This document shows positions 17,103 to 25,866 of a stretch of 64,000 nt of DNA, one piece after another; positions within the stretch are counted from its first letter, which is position 1, and the number at the start of each line of letters is the position of its first letter. The notes under the pieces were generated by a model, which saw only the letters and a list, made by a program, of their open reading frames with translations, ran no database searches and had not been told where the DNA came from. Origin of the DNA: Glutamicibacter sp. PS (GTDB lineage: Bacteria; Actinomycetota; Actinomycetes; Actinomycetales; Micrococcaceae); assembly GCA_031317595.1 (NCBI GenBank), contig JANCMB010000001.1, positions 2,483,610-2,547,609 on the forward strand, read 5' to 3'. Position numbers and translations under genes: made by a program.

Positions 17103-18074
17103 ATGTCTGCACGACCCATCTACTTCGACTGCGATACCGGCGTCGATGATGCGCTGGCGCTGGCCTACCTCATCGCCAGCGACAAGGCCCAGTTGCGCGG
17201 CATCGGCACGGTCAGTGGCAACACGGACTCGGCCACCGCGGCACGGAACACCCTGGACCTACTGCAGTTGGCTGGAGCGACGAACGTGCCGGTCGCCATT
17301 GGCGAACGCGATTTCATGACACGCAGTTATGACGGCGGCGCCCCGCACGTGCACGGTGCAAACGGCATCGGCAACATCGTGCTGCCCAAGTCAACCACCG
17401 AGCCCAGCGCAGAATCCGCTGTCGACCTGCTGCTTCGGCTGGCTCACGAGGCAGAGGGAAAGCTCCATCTCATCGCGGTGGGTCCGCTGACCAATATTGC
17501 CCGGGCGTTGGAGCGTGAGCCCCGACTTCCGGAGCTGGTCGACGGGATCACCATCATGGGTGGCGCCGCGGAGGTGCCGGGGAATATCACGCCGGTAGCC
17601 GAAGCAAACATCGCCAATGATCCCGAGGCAGCGGCCGCCGTATTTGCCGCAGGCTGGACGGTCACCATGGTGCCGTTGGACGTCACGATGACTCAGGTGC
17701 TCGAGGCCGAAGACCGCGAGCGTTTGGCCGCCTCCGGGACCGAGTTCGAGCAGGCACTTGCCCAAATGCTCGGCCACTACTTCGAGTTCTACCGGGAAAT
17801 CTATGGTCGTGCCTGCTGCGCCATGCACGACCCATTGGCCGTCGCCGTGGCCCTAGGAGATGTCGAGATCACTTCCGCCCCGTTGGTGCGTGCCCAAGTC
17901 GACACCACCAATGGTCCGGGCCGCGGACAGACGATCTGCGACCTGCGGGCCAAATACCGCGGTTACCCCGATCAGTCGCGCGCCAACTGCCGGCCGGTAC
18001 TGGGCATTACCGGGGACTTCCCCAGCCAGTTAACGCAATTGCTACTGGAGCCAACGGCTCAGGTCCTTTCCTGA
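17103..18074 (+). CDS. Inosine/uridine-preferring nucleoside hydrolase
   Basis: Hydrolyses the N-glycosidic bond of ribonucleosides to give base and ribose. 323 residues. The calcium-binding motif YFDCDTGVDDALAL gives D9, D11, D15 and D16; the downstream LIAVGPLTNIARALE and ITIMGGAAEVPGN blocks are typical of the IU-NH family. The late MHDPLAVAVAL block supplies the conserved HD pair. Second gene of an operon with the MFS carrier, divergent from GntR. Purine versus pyrimidine preference is not clear. Confidence 0.93.
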   Translation: MSARPIYFDCDTGVDDALALAYLIASDKAQLRGIGTVSGNTDSATAARNTLDLLQLAGATNVPVAIGERDFMTRSYDGGAPHVHGANGIGNIVLPKSTTEPSAESAVDLLLRLAHEAEGKLHLIAVGPLTNIARALEREPRLPELVDGITIMGGAAEVPGNITPVAEANIANDPEAAAAVFAAGWTVTMVPLDVTMTQVLEAEDRERLAASGTEFEQALAQMLGHYFEFYREIYGRACCAMHDPLAVAVALGDVEITSAPLVRAQVDTTNGPGRGQTICDLRAKYRGYPDQSRANCRPVLGITGDFPSQLTQLLLEPTAQVLS

Positions 18075-18119
18075 GTCGACGAATCCAGCATGGGGGCGTG
18101 GCCGACTAAGATGGATACC

Positions 18120-18791
18120 GTGTCGATCTCAGAGCTTTCGGATAGCGCACAGAACTACCTCAAGATCATCTATGGTCTGCAGGAATGGTCCAGCGACCCG
18201 GTCACCCCCAGCAGCATCGCGCAACGCGCCGGCATGAAATTGTCGACCGTCTCCGGTGCGTTGGCCAAATTACGTCAACAGGATTTGTTGGATCACTCCC
18301 CCTACGGCGAAGTTGCCCTGACCGAACGCGGCCGCGACTTTGCCGTGCAGATGGTGCGCCGCCATCGGTTAATCGAAACCTTCCTCGTGAAGATGCTCGG
18401 CTACCGATGGGATCAGGTTCATGAAGAGGCAGACAGTCTCGAACATTCCGTCTCCGACTTCATGATTGAGCGTATGGATCAAACCCTCGGGTACCCCACC
18501 CGCGATCCGCACGGGGACCCGATCCCGGCGGCCGACGGAACGATCAGCTTCCCCGAGGCCTACCCGTTGGCCGATGCCGCGGTGGGAAGCACCGTAATAA
18601 TTGAGCGCATCTCCGACGCGGATTCTGAGCTGTTACAGCACCTGCAAGAAAATGGTGTGGTGATCGGCGCGGAAGTCGAAATTTCGGGGATGGATAAGTT
18701 TGCCGAAACCGTCGAGGTACGCGCGCATTGCGGCAATACCGTGGCTCTGGGAGTGGCTGCCGCCCAGGCAATTTGGGTCTCTAACCCCTAG
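18120..18791 (+). CDS. DtxR/MntR-family metalloregulator (manganese type likely)
   Basis: 223 residues: winged HTH (residues about 1-70), dimerisation/metal domain (70-140), SH3-like FeoA domain (150-223). The metal helix reads HEEADSLEHSVSD. Where DtxR/IdeR has Cys102 this has Asp, with the conserved Glu and His kept, and the residue equivalent to DtxR Met10 is Asn. Acidic instead of sulphur ligands favours a Mn-responsive regulator. I chose GTG 18120 (SISELSDSAQNYLK follows) because TAAGAT lies seven bases upstream, a leaderless arrangement; ATG 18111 is the alternative. A Mn-type ABC importer at 30.4-32.9 kb is a plausible target. Confidence 0.85.
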   Translation: MSISELSDSAQNYLKIIYGLQEWSSDPVTPSSIAQRAGMKLSTVSGALAKLRQQDLLDHSPYGEVALTERGRDFAVQMVRRHRLIETFLVKMLGYRWDQVHEEADSLEHSVSDFMIERMDQTLGYPTRDPHGDPIPAADGTISFPEAYPLADAAVGSTVIIERISDADSELLQHLQENGVVIGAEVEISGMDKFAETVEVRAHCGNTVALGVAAAQAIWVSNP

Positions 18792-18956
18792 CGCTACGGT
18801 ACCGAAAACCGGATATCCCACGACAGTTCCGTTTCACTATTGAGTTTTACCGGACGCGCAAAGTCCGCGCCACCCCGGTCGAATGCCTGAGCCGTCATTG
18901 CTGGGTGCGGTTACCTAAAGTTGACACCTGCCATGTCAGCGAATTTCCGCGGCTGA

Positions 18957-18989
18957 GGCTATCTGCATCTATTTCTCCGGCAGATAGCC
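18957..18989 (+). terminator. Hairpin, possible terminator of the DtxR-family gene
   Basis: Perfect 10-bp arms GGCTATCTGC and GCAGATAGCC with a 13-base loop; no T-run directly after, and 165 bases from the stop, so moderate support. Confidence 0.45.
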
Positions 18990-19081
18990 CTCCCGGCCAT
19001 GAATTGAAAAAAATTTCGAAACGAATCGTGTCCCGCGAAACCGCCGATGACCTGTAACTATGAAGAAACCCTTAGACATCC

Positions 19082-19099
19082 TTCACATCGGTTTCACAT
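19082..19099 (+). promoter_or_regulatory. TTCACAT direct repeats, likely response-regulator site
   Basis: TTCACAT occurs at 19082-19088 and 19093-19099, an 11-bp period, just before the acidic-protein ATG (19112). Tandem half-sites one helical turn apart are the standard pattern for OmpR/PhoB-class regulators, and one is encoded three genes downstream (21035). Autoregulation is inferred. Confidence 0.5.
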
Positions 19100-19111
19100 T
19101 CATCTACCAAG

Positions 19112-19510
19112 ATGAATTCTGTGAGGAAGAAACTAACGACCGCGCTAGTTATCGGGCTATTGCTGATTCCGGTGACGTTCCTTGTCGGAAGCCAACTATT
19201 ACTGGCCAGCGATCAAAACCCCGTTGTGCCACAATCCCCAGTAATCGTCGAGAACACCCCGCACCCCTCGGTGCACCCCAGCCAGTCGAGCACGAGGCAA
19301 CGCGATAACTCTGATGGGCGCACGTCCGATCCGGTGACGGCGCGCGAATCGGCGAAACCATCGGAGCCAGCCAAGGAACAGTCAAAGACGCCAGCCGGAG
19401 GCATGTCCCCCATCCGTCAGCCGAGCAAGACGCCACCCCACAAACCGGCGCCGAAGCCAGTCGAGTCTGCCGACGAGGACGACGAGGACGAGGACCACGA
19501 CGATGACTAG
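19112..19510 (+). CDS. Small exported protein with acidic tail, ahead of a histidine kinase
   Basis: 132 residues; family not recognised. One hydrophobic segment (about residues 8-31, ALVIGLLLIPVTFLVGSQLL) acts as signal or anchor. A Ser/Pro/Lys-rich low-complexity middle follows, and the chain ends in an Asp/Glu run with one His (ADEDDEDEDHDDD). The tail looks suited to binding cations. It overlaps the kinase gene by eight bases, so the two are translationally coupled. It could be an accessory sensor subunit for the kinase. An in-frame GTG at 19121 is an alternative start. Confidence 0.7.
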   Translation: MNSVRKKLTTALVIGLLLIPVTFLVGSQLLLASDQNPVVPQSPVIVENTPHPSVHPSQSSTRQRDNSDGRTSDPVTARESAKPSEPAKEQSKTPAGGMSPIRQPSKTPPHKPAPKPVESADEDDEDEDHDDD

Positions 19511-21017
19511 GCGCCACTTCCGCTTCCCCACCCTCTCCGCCCGTCTTCGCATCACAGGCTGGATCCTACTCACCACAACTGTCGCCCTGGTGGCTGTCTC
19601 CACGACCGCGCGTAGCATCTCTCAGCTCGAAATCGCCCAGAGCGCGAACGAGGCGGTGACCCAAGAAACCCAAGAGTTTGTGCGCTTCGCCGAAACCGGA
19701 AGCAACCCACGCACCGGCGGTCCCTTCGATACCGTGGCTGACCTTCTCTGTCAATATATCCATCGCCAATCACTGACCACCGGCGAAAGCCTTGTGGCCA
19801 TCGTGGATGACACCGTAGTGTCGGCCGAAGGTGCATCCACCGCATCGGTAGAGGCTGGCACCCCGGTCTCAGCACTCTCTCTGCCGCTCCGAGAGGTGGC
19901 GACAGCGTCCGCCACTTCTGGGATCACCGAAACTTCCGGTGGTGCTCTACACTGGGCCCGCATCGAGGTAACCTTTGGGACGCAGAACGCCACCCTAGTG
20001 ATCACCCAGGCCACCGACCAGGCGGTGGCCTCGCTACAACGCTCTACCTTGGCCATGGCCTGGGTGGGCCTAGCCGGACTCGTGCTGACCTGTGGAATCG
20101 CATGGCTAGTCGCGGGGCAGATCCTCAAGCCCATCCGTCAGGTCCAACGCGTCGCCCAGGACATCTCGACCAAGGACCTCTCCGGTCGAGTGCCGGTGAA
20201 TGGCAATGACGATATTGCAGCCGTGGCGACCACATTCAATCTCATGCTCGATCGACTGCAAGCGATCCACGATACCCAGCAACGCTTCGTGGATGATGCC
20301 GGGCACGAACTACGCACCCCCATCACGATTGTGCGCGGTCATCTGGAATTGCTGAGCGAGGACCCCGCCGAACGGGCCGCAACGTTACGCCTCGTCGACT
20401 CCGAACTGGCACGCATGGGACGCATCGTCTCGGACCTGCTGGTTCTGGCGCGCTCCGAACAGCCGAACTTCGTGAACCCCGCCGAGGTGGAATTGACCGA
20501 ACTCATGCTCGATATCGAGGCCAAGGTGCAGGTGTTGGGCGACCGTCGTTGGCAACTGGTGCAGATCGCTGAGGGTGAGCAGGTGCTCGATGCTCAACGT
20601 ATTACCCAGGCATTCCTGCAGCTGGCCACCAATGCCGTGCAGTACACGCAGCCCGGAGACAAGATCCGTATGGGCTCAAGCCTCGAAGTTGACGGCCATG
20701 GTCAGATCCTACGTTTCTGGATCCACGACTCGGGCCCCGGTGTTTCGCAAGCCGACGCCTCCCATATTTTCGAACGCTTCGAACGCGGCGACGGCCACCG
20801 CTCGGGAACCTCGCCACATGAACGGGCCGGCGCGGGCTTGGGACTGGCCATCGTTCGAGCAATCGCCCACGCCCACGGCGGCAGTGCATGGGTCTCGAGC
20901 GCCAAGGGAGACGGGGCGCGCTTCGGCATTGATCTACCGGCGGAATTCCCGGATCCCAGCGAGCCTTCCGGCGAAGAACCGGTCACCACCCCGCTCCATG
21001 TCCTTCCCTCAGCATAA
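19503..21017 (+). CDS. Membrane sensor histidine kinase
   Basis: 504 residues: TM1 about 18-36, an extracytoplasmic sensor of about 145 residues, TM2 about 183-205, HAMP to about 255, and HisKA with phospho-acceptor H268 in DDAGHELRTPITIV. The HATPase domain has an N-box-like QLATNAVQYTQPGD, the G1 box IHDSGPGV, and the G2 box ERAGAGLGLAIVRAIAHAHG. It phosphorylates the response regulator encoded 17 bases downstream. The neighbouring carrier and glycerate kinase suggest it senses an external organic acid; the sensor domain itself is not recognised. Confidence 0.93.
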   Translation: MTRRHFRFPTLSARLRITGWILLTTTVALVAVSTTARSISQLEIAQSANEAVTQETQEFVRFAETGSNPRTGGPFDTVADLLCQYIHRQSLTTGESLVAIVDDTVVSAEGASTASVEAGTPVSALSLPLREVATASATSGITETSGGALHWARIEVTFGTQNATLVITQATDQAVASLQRSTLAMAWVGLAGLVLTCGIAWLVAGQILKPIRQVQRVAQDISTKDLSGRVPVNGNDDIAAVATTFNLMLDRLQAIHDTQQRFVDDAGHELRTPITIVRGHLELLSEDPAERAATLRLVDSELARMGRIVSDLLVLARSEQPNFVNPAEVELTELMLDIEAKVQVLGDRRWQLVQIAEGEQVLDAQRITQAFLQLATNAVQYTQPGDKIRMGSSLEVDGHGQILRFWIHDSGPGVSQADASHIFERFERGDGHRSGTSPHERAGAGLGLAIVRAIAHAHGGSAWVSSAKGDGARFGIDLPAEFPDPSEPSGEEPVTTPLHVLPSA

Positions 21018-21034
21018 ATCCGAGAGGAACACCC

Positions 21035-21694
21035 ATGCATATTTTGATTTGCGAAGACGATGCCCACATCGCCTCGTTCGTCAGCCGCGGCCTGCAGTCG
21101 GCCGGCTACCAGACCAGCGTCGTGGGCGATGGCGCCTCCTGCCTGCTGATAGCCCGCCAAGGCGAAATAGACATGATCATCTTAGATATCGGATTGCCCG
21201 CCATGAACGGCTTCACCGTGCTCGAAACCCTGCGCGGAGAAGGGGTGCGTACCCCTGTGATCGTGCTGACCGCCCGCGATTCGGTATTCGACACCGTGGC
21301 CGGGCTGGAAGGCGGAGCCAACGACTACATGACCAAGCCCTTCCAGTTCGCCGAGCTGCTGGCTCGCGTAAAATTGCGCATCGGCGACTCCCCGGTAGAA
21401 ACCGCCGGCACGTCCCTGTTGACCCACCGCGACCTGAGCGTCGATATACGCTCGCGCCGCGTCACCACCGCGATCTCTGAGGTGGACTTGACCACCCGGG
21501 AGTTCACACTGCTCGAGGTCTTCATTGAACACCAGGGCCAGGTGCTCTCACGGGACCAACTCATTGCCCATATTTGGGGGCTGGATTTTGATCCGGCGTC
21601 CAACGTTGTTGACGTGTACGTGCGCAGCCTGCGCAGCAAGATCGGTGCCGATCGCATCGAAACCATACGCGGGGCGGGATACCGGTTGAAATGA
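21035..21694 (+). CDS. OmpR-family response regulator
   Basis: 219 residues. The receiver domain has the acidic pair at the start (ICEDD), phospho-acceptor D51 in MIILDIGLPAMNG, and the K of YMTKPFQF. The C-terminal winged helix ends SKIGADRIETIRGAGYRLK. The ATG at 21035 follows GAGAGGAA. Its stop overlaps the SLC13 start (ATGA), so regulator and carrier are made together. TTCACAT direct repeats before the first cassette gene are a candidate autoregulatory site. Confidence 0.94.
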   Translation: MHILICEDDAHIASFVSRGLQSAGYQTSVVGDGASCLLIARQGEIDMIILDIGLPAMNGFTVLETLRGEGVRTPVIVLTARDSVFDTVAGLEGGANDYMTKPFQFAELLARVKLRIGDSPVETAGTSLLTHRDLSVDIRSRRVTTAISEVDLTTREFTLLEVFIEHQGQVLSRDQLIAHIWGLDFDPASNVVDVYVRSLRSKIGADRIETIRGAGYRLK

Positions 21695-23172
21695 CACAGG
21701 TTTTCTACTCAACACGCCCGGCACCGAACGGTCCGCAACCTCCACAGCGCAAGGCCTCGCTTCGCTGGCTGTGGCCGGTGTCCATTGCCTGCGGCACGGT
21801 GCTCCTGGCGCTGGCCCCAGATGGCCCCGGGACCTCCGGTGCGGCGACCCTGGGAATCTTCGCGCTCGCTGTATGGGCGTGGGTGGCCACCAAGCTCTCC
21901 GACACCTATGTGGCCCTCTGCGCCTGCCTGTTCCTGCTAGGGGCCGGCTCCATGCAGACCGGCGAGTTGTTCTTGGCGCTCGCCGACCCGACCATCTGGT
22001 TGCTCATCGGTGCTTTCCTGGTGGCCGCCGGGGTCGGTGCGAGCGGCCTGGCCAATTACGTGGGTTTGCGGATGGTGGCCCGGGCCCGTAGCGTGCGGCA
22101 GCTGTTCTACCTGCTCACACTGGCCCTATGCCTCACGGCCTTCGCCATTCCGGCCACGAGCGGGCGGGCGGCCTTGGCCCTGCCGATCTTTACCGTGTTG
22201 GCCGGGGTCTTCGCCGCACAGCGACGCATCGTGGTGGGCTTGAGCCTGCTGGTCCCCTCGGTGGTGCTGCTGTCCGCAGTCGCCTCACTGATCGGCGCCG
22301 GTGCCCACCTGGTGACCAACCAACTACTAGCCACCGCCGGCTACGCACCCATCGATTTCCTCTTCTGGCTGCTGCTGGGAACCCCGTTGGCGCTGCTGAG
22401 TTCCTTGGCGGCCTGCGAGCTGATCCTGCGCCAACAGGTGCCGGCCGACCAACGTGGACGCTTGGAAACGGAGGTGCGGGCCCAGCTGCTGCAACATGCC
22501 GCGGGGCGGATGAGCCCAACTATGTACCGCGCCGGCGGCATCCTGCTGGCGGTCGTGCTGGCCTGGGCCACTGGCCCGCTCACCGGGATGGACCCGGCGG
22601 TCGCCGCGCTGGGCGGAGCCGCCCTCATGAACTTCCCCGGGCTGACGGGGGCCAAGCTGTCCACTAGCCTGAAGGGCACTCCCCTAAACATCCTGATGTT
22701 CTTGGCCTTCACCTTGGCCCTAGGCACGGCGTTGAGCAATACCGGGGCGGCCGGCTGGCTGATCGCATTGCTCTTCGCCCCCGTGGGTTTGCTCGGGGCC
22801 GGCGCCCCGGCTGTCACCTTGGCCCTCATCACGGCGATCTCGCTGGCCGCGCATCTGCTCATCCAGTCCCGGTCGGCGCGATCGACCGTGCTCATCCCGT
22901 TAGTCATTCCGCTCGCGATTGAGCAAGGAGTGAATCCGGTCGCCGCCGCTTTCCTCTCGACCGCAGCAGCCGGCTTCTGTCACACGCTGACCAGCAGTGC
23001 CAAACCCGTTGCACTTTTCAGCGACTTGCCCGATACGCCCACATTTACCCCTGCCGACCTGCGTCGCTTCGCGGCCTGGTTCGCCCCGATGATGTTCGGC
23101 CTACTGATGATCTTCACCTGGATCGTCTGGCCAGCATTCGGCCTTCACCCATTGATGACCCACCAAAACTAG
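21691..23172 (+). CDS. SLC13/DASS-type anion symporter
   Basis: 493 residues with about 11-12 hydrophobic segments and the two DASS half-repeats. The family transports dicarboxylates, citrate or sulfate with Na+ or H+. Characteristic patches are IPATSGRAALALPIFTVLAG in the first half and FLSTAAAGFCHTLTSSAKP in the second, both Ser/Thr-rich anion-binding loops. It overlaps the response regulator and is ten bases before glycerate kinase, so the cargo is probably glycerate or an acid converted to it (tartronate, hydroxypyruvate, tartrate). That assignment is inference from context. Confidence 0.85.
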   Translation: MTQVFYSTRPAPNGPQPPQRKASLRWLWPVSIACGTVLLALAPDGPGTSGAATLGIFALAVWAWVATKLSDTYVALCACLFLLGAGSMQTGELFLALADPTIWLLIGAFLVAAGVGASGLANYVGLRMVARARSVRQLFYLLTLALCLTAFAIPATSGRAALALPIFTVLAGVFAAQRRIVVGLSLLVPSVVLLSAVASLIGAGAHLVTNQLLATAGYAPIDFLFWLLLGTPLALLSSLAACELILRQQVPADQRGRLETEVRAQLLQHAAGRMSPTMYRAGGILLAVVLAWATGPLTGMDPAVAALGGAALMNFPGLTGAKLSTSLKGTPLNILMFLAFTLALGTALSNTGAAGWLIALLFAPVGLLGAGAPAVTLALITAISLAAHLLIQSRSARSTVLIPLVIPLAIEQGVNPVAAAFLSTAAAGFCHTLTSSAKPVALFSDLPDTPTFTPADLRRFAAWFAPMMFGLLMIFTWIVWPAFGLHPLMTHQN

Positions 23173-23182
23173 GAGCACCACC

Positions 23183-24394
23183 ATGAGCATGATCGTTCCG
23201 CAACGCATTTTGATTGCCCCCAGCGGGTTCAAGGAATCGCTGGACGCGGGCACCGTCGCCTCAGCCATTGCCGCCGGCGTGCGCCGCATTCTTCCCGGCG
23301 CCGACCTGTTGCAGCTACCCATCCCAGACGGCGGGGAAGGCACTGTCGCTGCCATCGCCGCCTCCGTCGGCGGCACCGTGCACACCACCATGGTCACTGG
23401 ACCGGTTGGCCAACAGGTCGCCGCCGGTTGGATCATGATCGAGTGCGACCAACAGCGCACCGCCATATTGGAGATGGCCTCGGCCGCAGGGCTATCGCTG
23501 GTTCCCACCGATCAGCGTAACCCTACCGCCACCACCACCTACGGGGTGGGAGAACTGATTATCGCAGCGCTCGAAGCCGGGGCAGAGCGCATCATTCTCG
23601 GCTGTGGCGACTCGGGGACCAGCGATGGCGGCGCCGGCGCGTTAATGGCTCTGGGAGCAACGATCCTCGACGAAAACGGCAAATCAATCGGACTGGGTGG
23701 CCGCTCGCTACGTCGCGCGGCCCATCTCGACACCACGGGCCTGCATCCCTTGTTGTCCGGCGTGCCGATCACTCTGGCCTGCAATATCCACAACGTACTG
23801 TGCGGCGGGAAGGGTGTGGCCCGCGTCTTCGGCCCTCAAAAAGGAGCGACTAGCAAACAGGTCGCCAAGCTCGAAGCTGGGCTGGAAAACTGGGCAAAGC
23901 TACTGAACGAGCAGGCACCCCACGCGGCAGGCAAAGACCTTCGTTTGGGCCCGGGGACCGGGGCTTCAGGAGGACTAGGTGCAGGGCTGGCCGCGGTACT
24001 CGACGCCCGCTTAGGCAGCCGATTTGAGGTGCTACTGGATTCGGGAATGGCCGGCATCGATTTAGACGCCGCAATGCGTACTGCGGACCTGGTGATCACC
24101 GCCGAGGGTGCGATTGACTTCCAGACACCACACGGGAAGGTACCTGCAGAAGTTGCGGCCCGCGCCCAACGTGCCGGCGTGCCGGTGCTAGCCATCGCAG
24201 GTTCACTAGGGCAAGGCGCACCCAGTGTGCACGAGATTGGGATCTCGGGGCTAGCGTCAATTTTGACTGTTCCGATGCCGCTGTCGCTGGCCGTGGAACG
24301 CGGTGAACAACTACTGATCGATGCTGCCGAACGCACCATGCGACTAGTTCTCCTCGGTTCCGCAGTGGCGGCGCGCAGCGCGCGCGTTGCATGA
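23183..24394 (+). CDS. glxK: Glycerate kinase (class II)
   Basis: ATP-dependent phosphorylation of D-glycerate; this class normally gives 2-phosphoglycerate, feeding lower glycolysis. 403 residues, slightly longer than the usual ~380. Landmarks are IAPSGFKESLDAGTVASAI at the N-terminus, PIPDGGEGTVAAI, GCGDSGTSDGGAGALMALGA, and the late EGAIDFQTPHGKVPAEVA. ATG 23183 has AGGAG eight bases upstream. Last gene of the acidic peptide/kinase/regulator/SLC13 cassette; it supplies the main clue to the substrate of that system. Confidence 0.93.
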   Translation: MSMIVPQRILIAPSGFKESLDAGTVASAIAAGVRRILPGADLLQLPIPDGGEGTVAAIAASVGGTVHTTMVTGPVGQQVAAGWIMIECDQQRTAILEMASAAGLSLVPTDQRNPTATTTYGVGELIIAALEAGAERIILGCGDSGTSDGGAGALMALGATILDENGKSIGLGGRSLRRAAHLDTTGLHPLLSGVPITLACNIHNVLCGGKGVARVFGPQKGATSKQVAKLEAGLENWAKLLNEQAPHAAGKDLRLGPGTGASGGLGAGLAAVLDARLGSRFEVLLDSGMAGIDLDAAMRTADLVITAEGAIDFQTPHGKVPAEVAARAQRAGVPVLAIAGSLGQGAPSVHEIGISGLASILTVPMPLSLAVERGEQLLIDAAERTMRLVLLGSAVAARSARVA

Positions 24395-24434
24395 GCTGTT
24401 AGGGTGTGGCCCAGAGCAACCTAGAGGAGCGACT

Positions 24435-25865
24435 GTGGAGCATTTCGATCTGATTATCGTCGGTACCGGTTCGGGGAATTCGATCCTCGACGACCGCTTC
24501 AAAGATCTCAAGGTGGCGCTGGTCGAGCGCGGAACATTCGGCGGCACGTGCCTGAATGTCGGGTGCATTCCCACCAAGATGCTGGTTCATACCGCCGATC
24601 TGGCACGCACCCCGTCGCGGGCTGCGGACTTCGGGTTGAGCGCACGGCTAGAGCAGGTACGTTGGGCGGAGATTCGTGATCGGATCTTTGGCAAGCGCAT
24701 TGACCCGATCTCCTCGGCAGGACGCGAGTACAGGGCTGCGCACGCCGACAATGATCACGTTCGTTTGTTCGAGACCACGGCGCGTTTTGTTGGGCCGCGC
24801 GAGCTGGCGTTAAGCCCCAGCGATGGTGGGGCGGAACAGGTCATCAGCGGCGATCAGATCATTCTCGCCGCAGGTTCGCGCCCCAGCCTGCCACCGATCG
24901 ACGGGCTCGATGACGTCGCAATGCACACCAGCGACACGATCATGCGCCTGGATTCGCTCCCCGAGTCCATGACCATACTGGGCAGCGGCTTCATCGCCGC
25001 AGAGTTCGCCCACGTTTTCTCAGCACTCGGGGTGTCCGTTACGCAGATCGCCCGTTCGGGAGCGCTGCTGCGCTCGGAAGATCAGGACATCTCGCAACGC
25101 TTCACCGATGTAGCTTCCAATCGGTGGGATGTGCTGCTCGATACTCAGGTCCATCGCGCCGAGACACTCTCGGACCAGTCCATTCGGCTGCATGCCAGGA
25201 CGCCGCTGGGCCCGCAGACCATTGATGCACAGGTCTTGCTCGTCGCCACCGGACGCACCCCGAATACCGATATCCTTCGGGTGGCGGCCGCTGGGCTGTC
25301 CACTGATGAGGAGGGGCTGCTCCACGTCGATCAATACCAGCGGGCCTTGCGCGGCGGCCAAGTGGCCGAGGGTATTTGGGCCCTGGGTGACCTGTGCTCG
25401 CCCTACCAGCTGAAGCATGTGGCAAACCACGAGCAACGGATTGTGCAGTACAACGTACTGCACCCGGCGGACCCAAAGCCTGCCGATCACCGGTTTGTAC
25501 CCCACGCGGTATTCTCCTCCCCGCAGATCGCCTCGGTGGGCCTGACCGAGGCCCAAGCCCGGGAGCAAGGCGTGAATTTTTCCGTAGCCCACCAAGACTA
25601 TGCGGACATCGCGTACGGATGGGCCATGGAGGATTCCAGCGGCTTCGCCAAACTTCTGGCCGACAAAGACAGTGGACTACTCATCGGCGCCCACATTATT
25701 GGACCGCAGGCGTCCACACTGATCCAGCCGCTCATTCAAGCTATGAGCTTCTCCCAGCCCGTCTCCGAATTGGCACGCGGACAGTACTGGATCCATCCGG
25801 CCCTACCGGAACTGATTGAAAATGCGCTGCTGAAGCTCGAGGTACCCGGTCCACGTCCGCTGTAG
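24435..25865 (+). CDS. mtr: Mycothione reductase
   Basis: An NADPH-dependent flavoprotein disulfide reductase that regenerates mycothiol from mycothione in actinobacteria. 476 residues. FAD motif VGTGSGNS (residues 9-16), redox-active cysteines C39 and C44 in GGTCLNVGCIPTKM, a second dinucleotide fold around ILGSGFIAAEFAHVF, and the C-terminal active-site His-Glu pair in IHPALPELIENALL. The GSGNS variant of the FAD motif is typical of mycothione reductases rather than glutathione reductases. The GTG at 24435 has GAGGAG before it; an ATG at 24387 lies inside the glycerate kinase end. Convergent with the antiporter, one base apart. Confidence 0.93.
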   Translation: MEHFDLIIVGTGSGNSILDDRFKDLKVALVERGTFGGTCLNVGCIPTKMLVHTADLARTPSRAADFGLSARLEQVRWAEIRDRIFGKRIDPISSAGREYRAAHADNDHVRLFETTARFVGPRELALSPSDGGAEQVISGDQIILAAGSRPSLPPIDGLDDVAMHTSDTIMRLDSLPESMTILGSGFIAAEFAHVFSALGVSVTQIARSGALLRSEDQDISQRFTDVASNRWDVLLDTQVHRAETLSDQSIRLHARTPLGPQTIDAQVLLVATGRTPNTDILRVAAAGLSTDEEGLLHVDQYQRALRGGQVAEGIWALGDLCSPYQLKHVANHEQRIVQYNVLHPADPKPADHRFVPHAVFSSPQIASVGLTEAQAREQGVNFSVAHQDYADIAYGWAMEDSSGFAKLLADKDSGLLIGAHIIGPQASTLIQPLIQAMSFSQPVSELARGQYWIHPALPELIENALLKLEVPGPRPL

Positions 25866-25866
25866 G

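Larger units (their letters stand above)
18792..19111. other. Intergenic region before the two-component cassette
   Basis: 320 bases with no convincing ORF. It holds a 10-bp perfect stem GGCTATCTGC/GCAGATAGCC (18957-18989) that may terminate the DtxR-family gene, then an AT-rich stretch (A-run near 19006-19017) and the TTCACAT direct repeats next to the first cassette gene. Confidence 0.6.

Noticed and set aside
21691-23172. The SLC13 protein as a sulfate importer linked to cobA
   Set aside because: It is joined to glycerate kinase and the two-component genes, and cobA is 20 kb away in another unit.
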